The position numbers and the translations under genes were made by a program. A DNA stretch of 47,053 bases, from assembly GCF_900100605.1 (NCBI RefSeq), contig NZ_FNCN01000043.1, forward strand, positions 1 to 47,053. The letters run 5' to 3'. The notes beneath the pieces were generated by a model. The model saw only the letters and a program-made list of their open reading frames with translations. It did not search any database and was not told where the DNA came from. Position 1 is the first letter of the stretch; each line of letters starts with the position of its first letter. Of this stretch, positions 22,752 through 30,748 are shown piece after piece. The stretch is from Sinosporangium album. Lineage in GTDB: Bacteria; Actinomycetota; Actinomycetes; Streptosporangiales; Streptosporangiaceae.

Positions 22752-22991
22752 CTAGTCGGGGTCGATGACGCCGAGAACGGTTCCGATGTCGACAGTCTCA
22801 CCGGCCTGGACCCGGATCTCGCGCAGGACCCCCGAGACGGGGGCAGGTACCTCTGAGTCGACCTTGTCCGTGCCGATCTCCAGCAGCGGTTGGCCGGCCT
22901 CCACACGGTCACCGGGCTTGAAATACCAGGAGTTGATGGTGCCGTCATCAACGGTTTCCCCCATGCGGGGCATGACCACTTCGACGCTCAT
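22752..22991 (-). CDS. Free-standing lipoyl (biotinyl/lipoyl-attachment) domain protein
   Basis: 79 residues, a single lipoyl domain and nothing else: MSVEVVMPRMGETVDDGTIN, FKPGDRVEAGQPLLEIGTDK, then VDSEVPAPVSGVLREIRVQ and a final GTVLGVIDPD. The modification Lys is Lys43 in the ETDK-like motif GTDKVDS. It lacks the subunit-binding and acyltransferase domains of an E2. Placed between E1 alpha and E1 beta, it is presumably the acyl or electron carrier of this E1. Whether an E2 core is borrowed from housekeeping complexes or replaced is open. The domain resembles 2-oxoacid dehydrogenase rather than GcvH or biotin carriers. Confidence 0.92.
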   Translation of the reverse strand: MSVEVVMPRMGETVDDGTINSWYFKPGDRVEAGQPLLEIGTDKVDSEVPAPVSGVLREIRVQAGETVDIGTVLGVIDPD

Positions 22992-23060
22992 TGCTGTTCT
23001 TCACCCCGATTCATGCGTTCGTTCGTACGGCAGGCTGAACGATCCGGAGCGCTTGCGCGC

Positions 23061-24065
23061 TCAGTTCCGCCACTCCGCGCCGCCGTCGGCCCAGACATTC
23101 GTGTAGAGACGCTCGGGCTTCGGCCACTCGCCGGCCTTGGCCTCCTCGGTCGCCGCGTCCACCTCGACACCGATCTCGGCGTCGATCTTCTCGAACACAC
23201 TGGGGTCGACTCCCCGGGCGATCAGGCGCGCCCGGTAGGCGGGAAGGGGATCCTTCTCCAGCCATTCCGCGACCTCGGCGGGGTCGCGGTACTTCGCGGG
23301 ATCGGCCCGGGAGTGCCCGCCGTGCCGATAGGTGACGGCCTCGATGATGGAGGGGCCGCCGCCCGCGCGGGCGAGATCGACGGCCTTCTTCGCGGTGAGG
23401 TAGACCTCTTCCACGTCGTTGCCGTCGATGACGATCCTGGGCAGGTTGTAGCCGGCCGCCCGGTCGGCGGCGGGGTGCTCGACCGCGGTGATGGTGTCGG
23501 TCTTGGTGTACTCCATGTAGAGGTTGTTCTCACACACGAAGACGACCGGCAGATTCCAGATCACCGCGAAGTTGAGCGCCTCGTGGAAGGCGCCGATGTT
23601 GGTCGCGCCGTCGCCGAAGAAGCAGACCGTGACCTGGCCGCTGCCGCGGTACTGCGCCGACCAGGCGGCGCCGTTGGCGATGACGAGCTGGGCGCCGATG
23701 ATCGCATACGACCCGAGCACGCCGCGTTCGGCGTCGATGAGGTGCATCGACCCGCCCTTGCCGTGCATGAGGCCGTTGTCGCGGCCGAGCAGCTCGGCCA
23801 TGAGCGGCGCGAGCGGGGTGCCCCGGGCGACCAGGTGGTTGTGACCGCGGTAGGTCACGAAGGTGTAGTCGCCGTCGGCCATCGCCTCGGCGACGCCGGA
23901 GGCGACGGCCTCTTGGCCGATGCCGAGGTGGGTGGTGCCCTTGACCAGGTTCTGCATGAACAGGTCGTAGGCACGCTTCTCGAACTGGCGGGCGGTACTC
24001 ATCGACCGGTACAGCGAAATGCCCAGCTCTTCCGAGATCTCGGATGAACTTTGGACTTCCGTCAT
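23061..24065 (-). CDS. Thiamine-pyrophosphate dehydrogenase E1 component, alpha subunit
   Basis: 334 residues from ATG 24065, seven bases after GAGG. Family signatures: HLGIGQEAVASGVAEAM, YRGHNHLVARG, LMHGKGGSMHL and the thiamine-pyrophosphate motif GDGATNIGAFHEALNFAVIW followed by NLPVVFVCENN. The phosphorylation-loop-like YRHGGHSRADPAKYR follows. Closest in feel to acetoin/pyruvate dehydrogenase E1 alpha (AcoA/PdhA types). The gene starts 14 bases after the M24 gene stop and precedes the lipoyl gene, so it is expressed with them. Confidence 0.92.
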   Translation of the reverse strand: MTEVQSSSEISEELGISLYRSMSTARQFEKRAYDLFMQNLVKGTTHLGIGQEAVASGVAEAMADGDYTFVTYRGHNHLVARGTPLAPLMAELLGRDNGLMHGKGGSMHLIDAERGVLGSYAIIGAQLVIANGAAWSAQYRGSGQVTVCFFGDGATNIGAFHEALNFAVIWNLPVVFVCENNLYMEYTKTDTITAVEHPAADRAAGYNLPRIVIDGNDVEEVYLTAKKAVDLARAGGGPSIIEAVTYRHGGHSRADPAKYRDPAEVAEWLEKDPLPAYRARLIARGVDPSVFEKIDAEIGVEVDAATEEAKAGEWPKPERLYTNVWADGGAEWRN

Positions 24066-24078
24066 GTCAGTCCTCACA

Positions 24079-25326
24079 TCAGTACTGGTTGGTGACGAAC
24101 AGCTCGTCGGCGGGGAACTTGGTCAGCACCTCGCAGCCGTCGGCGGTGACGACGACCTCCTCCTCGATGCGGGCGGCCGACACGCCGTCGGTCGCCGGGC
24201 AGTAGGTCTCCAGGGCGAAGACCATGCCCTCCTGGATCTGCATGGGGCTGTCCAGGGAGCTGAGGCGGCTGATGATCGGGCGCTCGTGCAGGGCGAGGCC
24301 GAGGCCGTGCCCGAAGAGCAGGCCGAAGGCCTCCTTCTCGTCGTTCATGCCGATCTCCTGCGCCGTCGGCCACAGCAGCGCGACGTCGGAGGTCGACACA
24401 CCCGGCTTGATGGCCTGGATCGCGACGTCCATCCACTCGCGGGCGCGCACGTAGGCGTCGCGCTGCGGCGCGGTGGACTTGCCCACCGCGAAGGTGCGGT
24501 AGTAGCAGGTCCGGTAGCCGTTGAACGAGTGCATGATGTCGAAGAACGCCTGGTCGCCCGGGCGGATCATGCGGTCGGAGAAGTTGTGCGGGTGCGGGTT
24601 GCACCGCTCGCCCGACACGGCGTTGATCGACTCGACGTCGTCGGAGCCCATCTCGTAGAGGCGCTTGTTGGCCAGCGCGACGATCTCGTTCTCGCGCACG
24701 CCCGGCTTCAGCGCCTCGACGATGTCCTGGTAGACACCGTCCACCATGGCCGCCGCCATCGAGAGCAGGGTGATCTCGTCGCGGTTCTTGATCTGGCGGG
24801 CGTCGAGCATGGTCTGCTGACCGTCGCGCACGTCGATGCCCTGCTTGCCGAGCTCCGTGAGCATCGGCATGTCGACGATGTCGACACCGATCGGCATGCC
24901 GCCGACGCCGGCGTCCTCAAGGCGGCCCTTGATCTCGCGAACGGCGTTCGCCATCAGGTCGCCCGGAGGCACCGCACCGCGCATGGTGGTCCAGGAGGAG
25001 AGGCAGTTCTCCGGCTTCATCCACGGCGCGTACATGCGGTTGTGCACGGCGGCGGAGCCGAAGTCCCACAGGATCAGCTCGCCGGTACGCGTGTAGATCG
25101 CGTAGCGCGACAGCTTCTCCCGCGTCCACTCCCCGATCGCGATCCCGGTCAGGTAGCGGATGTTGTTGTTGTCGAAGACCAGGACCGCGCCGAGGTCGGA
25201 CTGCTCCAGCGCCTCCTGGATCCGACCGATGCGGTACTTGCGCAGCCGGTCGAAGTTGATCCGCTCCTCGAAGTCGACCAGCATGTTGCCCGGAGCGGGG
25301 GCGACGGGGATCCTCGGGATGGTCAC
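24079..25326 (-). CDS. M24 (creatinase/prolidase-fold) family protein with altered metal site
   Basis: 415 residues from GTG 25326 behind a strong AGGAGGT. An N-terminal creatinase-like domain (VLVFDNNNIRYLTGIAIGEW) precedes a pita-bread C-terminal domain. Aligning with the M24 ligand set gives Asp263, His340 (FGHGLGL), Glu373 (VFALETY) and Glu388 (ARIEEEV). The second Asp of the D-x10-D motif is Cys274 (FNGYRTCYYRTF). Loss of a bridging ligand argues against ordinary aminopeptidase action; non-peptidase members (creatinase, the DMSP lyase DddP, ectoine hydrolase) show that the fold can take on other chemistry. Overall length and order resemble DddP-like proteins, but this is only a weak analogy. 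It heads the second half of the operon, after a stem-loop. Confidence 0.85.
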   Translation of the reverse strand: MTIPRIPVAPAPGNMLVDFEERINFDRLRKYRIGRIQEALEQSDLGAVLVFDNNNIRYLTGIAIGEWTREKLSRYAIYTRTGELILWDFGSAAVHNRMYAPWMKPENCLSSWTTMRGAVPPGDLMANAVREIKGRLEDAGVGGMPIGVDIVDMPMLTELGKQGIDVRDGQQTMLDARQIKNRDEITLLSMAAAMVDGVYQDIVEALKPGVRENEIVALANKRLYEMGSDDVESINAVSGERCNPHPHNFSDRMIRPGDQAFFDIMHSFNGYRTCYYRTFAVGKSTAPQRDAYVRAREWMDVAIQAIKPGVSTSDVALLWPTAQEIGMNDEKEAFGLLFGHGLGLALHERPIISRLSSLDSPMQIQEGMVFALETYCPATDGVSAARIEEEVVVTADGCEVLTKFPADELFVTNQY

Positions 25327-25352
25327 GAATACCTCCTGGATATTTCATGTGA

Positions 25353-25400
25353 CGTACGGCTCGCGCCGGGAGCCGCGCCGGTTCTGGCGCGAGCCGTACG
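25353..25400. terminator. Stem-loop with 15-bp perfect arms between dppF and the M24 gene
   Basis: CGTACGGCTCGCGCC (25353-25367) and GGCGCGAGCCGTACG (25386-25400) pair perfectly around an 18-base loop. It lies 24 bases after the ATPase stop and 27 before the M24 start on the minus strand. It could end part of the transport transcript and uncouple transporter from enzyme levels. No other feature fits the 97-base gap. Confidence 0.7.
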
Positions 25401-25423
25401 GTTGTGGGGATGGCGTAGGGATG

Positions 25424-26467
25424 TCACCCGCGCACGGTGGCCCCGTGGTAGCAGGCCACCTGCTGGGTCGGAGAGAGCGGCGTGGTGAGCACAGGGATGT
25501 CGCCCTTGCACACGTCCGTCACGAAGGTGCAGCGGGTGTGGAAGGGGCAGCCCGGCGGCGGGTCGAGCGGGCTCGGCGGTTCGGAGACCGGGCCGAGCTC
25601 CCTGCGCCGTGCCGAACGTTCCGCCTGCTTGTCGGGGTTCGCCACCAGGGTGGAGGCGAGCAGCGTCTGGGTGTAGGGGTGGCCGGGAGTGTCGTAGACC
25701 TCGTCGGCGGGTCCCAGTTCGGCCAGACGTCCCAGGTAGAGCACGCCGATGGTGTCGCTCACGTGGCGCACGACGTCGAGGTCGTGGGCGATGAACAGGT
25801 AGCTCACGCCCAGCTCCCGCTGGAGCTCCATGAGCAGGTTGATGACCTGGCTCTGGGTGCTGACGTCGAGTGCGCTGACGGCCTCGTCGCAGACGATGAG
25901 CCGGGGCTTGGTCGACAGGGCCCTGGCGATGGCCACGCGCTGCCGCTGGCCGCCCGAAAGCTCGTGCGGGTAGCGGTCGGCGTGGTAGGACGGCAGGCCG
26001 ACGCTGTCGAGGAGGCCGATGACCTCCTTGTCGAGCTGCCGGCTCGGCATCGGCCGGTGGCGGTTGATGCCCTGGCCGAGGGTGGTGCCGATGGTCTGCC
26101 TCGGGTTCAGCGACGACATCGGGTCCTGGAACACCACCTGCATGTCGCGGTGGTACGAGGCGGGGGCGCGGCGGCCGAAGCCGCCGACGTCCTGCCCGTC
26201 GAAGATGACCTTGCCCTCGGAGATCGGCGCGAGCCGCAGGATGGCCCGGCCGATGCTGCTCTTACCCGAACCGGACTCGCCGACCAGGCCGAGCGTCTTG
26301 CCCGCCTCGATGCCGAAGGTGACATTGTTGACCGCGGCGAGGCTGGTGGTGCGTCCGGTGATGCTCCGGCCGAGCGGGTAACGCACGGTGAGGTTCTCGA
26401 CCGACAGCAGCGGGCGCGCTCCCGGCCGCGCCCCGGCCCGCTCCTCCAGCATGGTCTCCCTGCTCAT
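25424..26467 (-). CDS. Oligopeptide-type ABC transporter ATP-binding protein (DppF/OppF-like)
   Basis: 347 residues from ATG 26467, overlapping the preceding stop (ATGA). Walker A GLVGESGSGKSS, Q-loop VVFQDPMSSLNPRQT, signature LSGGQRQRVAIARAL, Walker B RLIVCDEAVSALD and the switch His in IAHDLDVVRH are all present. The C-terminal oligopeptide-transporter extension has the three-cysteine pattern CPFHTRCTFVTDVC, which in OppD/F-type proteins can hold an Fe-S cluster. It energises the importer with the fused permease-ATPase and DppB-like permease upstream. Confidence 0.93.
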   Translation of the reverse strand: MSRETMLEERAGARPGARPLLSVENLTVRYPLGRSITGRTTSLAAVNNVTFGIEAGKTLGLVGESGSGKSSIGRAILRLAPISEGKVIFDGQDVGGFGRRAPASYHRDMQVVFQDPMSSLNPRQTIGTTLGQGINRHRPMPSRQLDKEVIGLLDSVGLPSYHADRYPHELSGGQRQRVAIARALSTKPRLIVCDEAVSALDVSTQSQVINLLMELQRELGVSYLFIAHDLDVVRHVSDTIGVLYLGRLAELGPADEVYDTPGHPYTQTLLASTLVANPDKQAERSARRRELGPVSEPPSPLDPPPGCPFHTRCTFVTDVCKGDIPVLTTPLSPTQQVACYHGATVRG

Positions 26468-28443
26468 TTGGCACCTGCCAGCTTGAGTTCGACCGCCCGG
26501 CGGCAGCGCACGCCGTCGTCGAGCGGGATGAAACCGGTCTTGCACTCCTCCACGGCGTAGGTGCAGCGGGGGTGGAAGCGGCATCCCTGCGGCCACGCCC
26601 AGGCGGGCGGAACCCGTCCGGGGATGGTGGCGAGGGCCTCGCTGCCGTTCGCGCCGTGCGGCATGGCGGCGAGCAGCGCCTCGGTGTACGGGTGCCGGGG
26701 CTGGTTGAACGCGCCGCGTACGGTGTTCACCTCGACGACCTGGCCCGCGTACATGACGCCGACGCGGTCGCAGATATCGGCCACCACGCCGAGGTCGTGC
26801 GTGATGAGCAGCAGCGACATGTTCAGCCGCTCCCGCAGACCCGCGAGCAGGTCGAGCACCTGCGCCTGGATCGTCACGTCGAGCGCGGTGGTCGGCTCGT
26901 CGGCGATGAGCAGCTCGGGGTCGCAGGCGAGCGCGCCGGCGATGACGACGCGCTGCGCCATACCACCGGAGAACTGGTGCGGGTAGTCCAGCAGCCGCTT
27001 GCGCGGAGCGGGGACGCCGACCAGCGACAGCAGTTCGACCGCGCGTTCCTCCGCCTGCTGCTTGGTGAGGCCGCTGTGCGAACGGATGGCGTCGGTGAGC
27101 TGGCGGCCCACGGTGTGCACCGGGGACAGCGCCGAGATCGGGTCCTGGAACACCATGCCGACGCGGCGTCCGCGGATCTGGCGGAGCGCCTCCCCGCCGA
27201 GGCCGGTCAGCTCGGTGCCGTCGAGCTGGACCGAGCCGCCGGTGACCTCGACGCCCTTCGGAAGGAGGCCGAGGATCGCGGCGGCGGTGATGGACTTGCC
27301 GCAACCGGACTCGCCGACCAGGCCGAAGGTCTCGCCCTTGCCGATGTGGAAGGAGGCGCCCGACACCAGTTCGGCGCCGGTGTGCGTGGTGACGGTGAGC
27401 CCGCTGACGGTGAGCAGCGCGTTCTTCGCCGCGTCGGCGGTGGGAGCGCTCGCCGGGGCGGTGGTGACGGCCTTGGCGGTGCCGTTCTGCTCGGCCTCGG
27501 CGGTGGCGGCGGTGTTCTTGGCGGGCTTCTTGCGCTTGCCGCCGCCGACGCCGCGCGGCGAGCTGGCGTCGCGCAGGCCGTCGCCCAGGAGGTTGAACAC
27601 GAGCACGCTCAGCGTGATGGCCGCACCGGGGAAGATCGCGAGCAGCGGCTGCTCGCTGACGTGCTGGCGCGAGGCGTCGAGCATGGAGCCCCAGCTCACC
27701 GCGGTGGCGTCGACGCCGATGCCGAGGAAGCTCAGCGTGGCCTCGATGAGCAGTGCCGTACCGAGGGCGATGGACGCCTGGACGATCAGCGGCGGGGCGA
27801 TGTTCGGCAGGACCTGCCGGAACATGATCGACGAGGATCTCAGGCCGAGCACGCGGGCCGCGTCGACGTAGAGCCGCTCCCGTTCGGCGAGCACGACGGC
27901 CCGGGCGACCCGCATGAAGCCGACGGCGAAGATGATGCCGACGGCCAGCATGGCCTTGCCGAGGCCGTTGCCGATGACGGCGACCAGGGCGAGGGCGAGC
28001 AGCAGGGCGGGGATGGACTGCATGACGTCGGCGATGCGCATGCCGATCCGGTCCCACCAGCCGCCGCGGTAGCCCACGAAGACGCCGAGGCTCACGCCGA
28101 GCACGAGGCCGATGGCCACGCTCTGCGCGGAGGCGATGAGCGCGGTCTGGGTGCCGTAGATCAGGCGGGACAGCGTGTCGCGGCCGAGGTCGTCGGTGCC
28201 GAGCAGGAAGGCGCTGCTGGGGCTCTCCAGCCGGTGCTGCACGTTCGGCTGCAGTGGGTCGTACGGCGCGAGCAGCGGCGCCGCCAGGGCGATCACGATC
28301 TGTAGCGCCAGGATGGCCAGGCAGATGAGCGTGATCGGCTGCCGGACCGCCCGGTAGAACATCCCGATCTTCTGCCGGGCCGTCGGGGCGTCCTCGGCGG
28401 TGCTCGGAGGCGGGTCGGCGAGAGCGACGGGTTCCATTGTCAC
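26464..28443 (-). CDS. Fused ABC permease and ATP-binding protein (DppC-DppD type)
   Basis: 659 residues from GTG 28443 (GTGA overlap with the permease stop; ATG 28437 is alternative). Residues about 1-290 are a DppC-type permease with LLGTDDLGRDTLSRLIYGTQ, six membrane helices and the EAA-like loop ARVLGLRSSSIMFRQVLPNI. A Lys/Ala linker (about 300-345) leads to an ATPase with Walker A VGESGCGKS, Q-loop VFQDPISALSP, signature FSGGMAQRVVIAGAL, Walker B LLIADEPTTALD, H-loop THDLGVV and the C-terminal three-cysteine motif (CRFHPRCTYAVEEC). Such fusions occur in actinobacteria. The two domains are fused in frame with no sign of a frameshift. Confidence 0.93.
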   Translation of the reverse strand: MTMEPVALADPPPSTAEDAPTARQKIGMFYRAVRQPITLICLAILALQIVIALAAPLLAPYDPLQPNVQHRLESPSSAFLLGTDDLGRDTLSRLIYGTQTALIASAQSVAIGLVLGVSLGVFVGYRGGWWDRIGMRIADVMQSIPALLLALALVAVIGNGLGKAMLAVGIIFAVGFMRVARAVVLAERERLYVDAARVLGLRSSSIMFRQVLPNIAPPLIVQASIALGTALLIEATLSFLGIGVDATAVSWGSMLDASRQHVSEQPLLAIFPGAAITLSVLVFNLLGDGLRDASSPRGVGGGKRKKPAKNTAATAEAEQNGTAKAVTTAPASAPTADAAKNALLTVSGLTVTTHTGAELVSGASFHIGKGETFGLVGESGCGKSITAAAILGLLPKGVEVTGGSVQLDGTELTGLGGEALRQIRGRRVGMVFQDPISALSPVHTVGRQLTDAIRSHSGLTKQQAEERAVELLSLVGVPAPRKRLLDYPHQFSGGMAQRVVIAGALACDPELLIADEPTTALDVTIQAQVLDLLAGLRERLNMSLLLITHDLGVVADICDRVGVMYAGQVVEVNTVRGAFNQPRHPYTEALLAAMPHGANGSEALATIPGRVPPAWAWPQGCRFHPRCTYAVEECKTGFIPLDDGVRCRRAVELKLAGAK

Positions 28444-29384
28444 TGCGGCCTCACCTTCGGGTTGATCAGGCCGTACGCGATGTCGGCCGCGAGGTTGACC
28501 AGTAGCACGAAGACCGCGACCACGACGATCGTGCCCTGGAGAACGGGGTAGTCGGCCCGGACGACGCTGTCCATGAGGAGCGTGCCGAGGCCCGGGATGG
28601 CGAAGATCCGCTCGATGACGAAGCTGACCGCGACCAGCACCGACATCTGGATGGCGACGACGGCGAGCACCGGCACCATCGCGTTCTTCGTCGCGTAGCG
28701 CAGCACGATCGCGCCGCGTTTGACGCCTCTGGCCAGCAGGGTCTGGACGTAGGACGAGTCCAGGGCCTCGATCATCGCGCTGCGGACCTGCCGGGCGATG
28801 ACCGCTGCGGTATGCACGCCGAGGGCGAGCGACGGCAGCACCAGGCCCATCAACCAGCCGACGGGGTCCTCGAACAGCGGTGTGTAGCCGATGACCGGGA
28901 ACCACCCGAGGTTCACGGCGAACACCAGCGCTAGGAGCAGGGCGAGCCAGAAGCTGGGTACGGCGAGGCCAGCGGCGACCACGACCGTCAGCAGGCGGTC
29001 GGCCACGGTGCCGGGGCGGAGCGCGCCCAGGACGCCGAGGGGGATGCCGACGATCAGCGCCACGGCCATTCCGGCGATCGCCAGCGACAGCGTGATGCCG
29101 ATGCTGTCGCCGATCGATTCCGAGACCGACAGGCTGGTGTAGAGCGAGGCGCCGAGGTCGCCCTGGACGGCCGAGACCAGCCAGGAGACATACTGCTCGG
29201 CGACCGGCCGGCCCAGGCCGAGCTGCTCGGCGAGCTGAGCCTTGGCCTCGGAGGAGGCCCCCTCACCCAGGATCTGCGCGACCGGGTCGATCGGCGTCGC
29301 GTGGATGAGGAGGAAGACGAAGACCGAGACGAGCAGAAGCGTGGGCAGGGCGGACAGCAGTCGTCCGACGACGAATTTGATCAT
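28440..29384 (-). CDS. Oligopeptide-type ABC transporter permease (DppB-like)
   Basis: 314 residues from ATG 29384, overlapping the amidohydrolase stop (ATGA). An N-terminal transmembrane helix (LLSALPTLLLVSVFVFLLIH) is followed by the periplasmic region typical of DppB, then five more helices and the EAA loop (YVQTLLARGVKRGAIVLRYA). The end ADIAYGLINPKVRPQ is family-typical. It forms the membrane pore with the DppC half of the downstream fusion. Confidence 0.93.
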   Translation of the reverse strand: MIKFVVGRLLSALPTLLLVSVFVFLLIHATPIDPVAQILGEGASSEAKAQLAEQLGLGRPVAEQYVSWLVSAVQGDLGASLYTSLSVSESIGDSIGITLSLAIAGMAVALIVGIPLGVLGALRPGTVADRLLTVVVAAGLAVPSFWLALLLALVFAVNLGWFPVIGYTPLFEDPVGWLMGLVLPSLALGVHTAAVIARQVRSAMIEALDSSYVQTLLARGVKRGAIVLRYATKNAMVPVLAVVAIQMSVLVAVSFVIERIFAIPGLGTLLMDSVVRADYPVLQGTIVVVAVFVLLVNLAADIAYGLINPKVRPQ

Positions 29385-30748
29385 GCCGCCGGAACTTTCC
29401 TGAGGTGCGGTGGCATGGCGGGGTGCTCCTCTCCGAGCACGCGGGTCCTGACACGCTGGATGGCGGCACCCGCGTCGCCGGCGTCCAGGTCGGTGAGGCG
29501 GCCACCCTGCTTGCGCACGACGCCGCCGATGACCACGGTGTCCACGTCGGCGGGAGCCGTACGCAGGACGACGTGGTTGGCCGGGTCGCCGAGGGCCATG
29601 CCGTACGGTCCCGGGTCGATGACCACGAGGTCGGCGAGGTAGCCGGGGGCCAGCCTGCCGAGGTGGTCGCCGAGGCCGATGTGCTGTGCGGCGTTGACGG
29701 TGGCGAACTCCAGCATCGTGCGGGGCTCGACGAGCGGAGTCCCGGGGCGGCGCTCCAGCGGCCAGCGGTCCGCTTCGCGCTCCTCCTGCGCCTGCAGGTA
29801 GCGCATGATGGTGAAGGTGATCCGCATCTGGCCGAAGATGTCGACCTTGGTGCGGGCGGCGGTGTCGACGCCGAGGCTCGGCGTGACACCGGCCTTGAGG
29901 GAGCGCGCGATCACCGTCATGGAACGTCCGCCGACGAATTCGCCCTCGGGGGTGAAGGAGATGCCGCCGCCCATGGAGGCGAGCACCTCCAGTTCGTCGT
30001 CGGCCGCGACGTTGGCGTGCGCCGGCAGCATGTCGCCGCCGAGCAGCCCGAGCTGGTGGAGCTGGCGGAGCTGGCCGCCCACGTTCTGGTGGAACGTCAT
30101 CCGCAGGCCGAGCTCGCGCGCGAGCGCGATCTCGGTCTCCACCTCGTCGACCGAGCGGTATTCCATGGAGGACACGGCCAGGCCCAGGCGGATCAGCTCG
30201 GCGGGGTCGTCGCCGAACTGGGCGTGCAGGTCGCGCACCTTGTCGAGCCGCCACTGGTGGTCGGTCTTCAGCTCCTCGAAGCTGCCGAGCATGCCGATCG
30301 CGAACACGGCGCGCTGGCCGTTGTCGCGGTGCGCCCGGACCGACTCGTCGGCGTGCTCGGGCGTCATGGTGTTGTGGCAGAAGTTCAGCACGGTGGTGAT
30401 GCCGGCGTCGATCATCTCCACGCCCGCCGCGAACGTCGCGTCGTACATGTCCACCGGGGTGAAGCTCTCCCGCAGTGAGAACACATTGTTGTGGTAGTCC
30501 GCGTTGCCCCAGCCGTGCGCGTAGCCGCCCCGGAGGGGGGCCTGCCACGAGTGCATGTGCGTGTCATGCAGGCCCGGGATCACGATCTTGCCGCGGGCGT
30601 CGATCACCTGGGCGCCCTCGGCCTCAAGGCCGGCGCCGACCGCGGTGATCCGGTCGCCCTCGATGAGGATGTCACCTAGCACGTCCCCCAGCAGGGGGTC
30701 CATGGTGAGGACGATTCCGCCCTTGATGAGTAGGCGGCGTTCAGACAC
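29381..30748 (-). CDS. Amidohydrolase family protein (ATZ/TRZ-like aminohydrolase)
   Basis: 455 residues from GTG 30748, overlapping the previous stop by eight bases. The composite beta-sandwich start (LLIKGGIVLTMDPLLGDVLG) leads into the metal motif GLHDTHMHSW (His64, His66). Further ligands follow: His in MTFHQNVGG, His in PAHANVA and Asp in SLGVDTAARTKVD. The end has the usual GRLAPGYLADLVVIDPG sandwich return. Members are metal-dependent deaminases or chlorohydrolases acting on guanine, S-adenosylhomocysteine, triazines and the like. All ligands are present. Its link to the transporter suggests it acts on the imported compound. Confidence 0.88.
   Translation of the reverse strand: MSERRLLIKGGIVLTMDPLLGDVLGDILIEGDRITAVGAGLEAEGAQVIDARGKIVIPGLHDTHMHSWQAPLRGGYAHGWGNADYHNNVFSLRESFTPVDMYDATFAAGVEMIDAGITTVLNFCHNTMTPEHADESVRAHRDNGQRAVFAIGMLGSFEELKTDHQWRLDKVRDLHAQFGDDPAELIRLGLAVSSMEYRSVDEVETEIALARELGLRMTFHQNVGGQLRQLHQLGLLGGDMLPAHANVAADDELEVLASMGGGISFTPEGEFVGGRSMTVIARSLKAGVTPSLGVDTAARTKVDIFGQMRITFTIMRYLQAQEEREADRWPLERRPGTPLVEPRTMLEFATVNAAQHIGLGDHLGRLAPGYLADLVVIDPGPYGMALGDPANHVVLRTAPADVDTVVIGGVVRKQGGRLTDLDAGDAGAAIQRVRTRVLGEEHPAMPPHLRKVPAA

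Noticed and set aside
24079-25326. Naming the M24 protein a DMSP lyase or ectoine hydrolase
   Set aside because: Length and layout are similar, but the metal site differs and no sulfonium or ectoine pathway gene is nearby, so a specific name would be a guess.
25424-28057. A continuous frame that seems to fuse extra sequence ahead of the ATPase DppF
   Set aside because: The upstream part is a shadow frame of the permease-ATPase gene; the real start is ATG 26467 with an ATGA overlap.
28440-30548. A 702-codon frame that would fuse an N-terminal extension to the DppB permease
   Set aside because: The extension is the off-frame reading of the amidohydrolase gene; ATG 29384 overlaps that gene's stop and begins a normal DppB.
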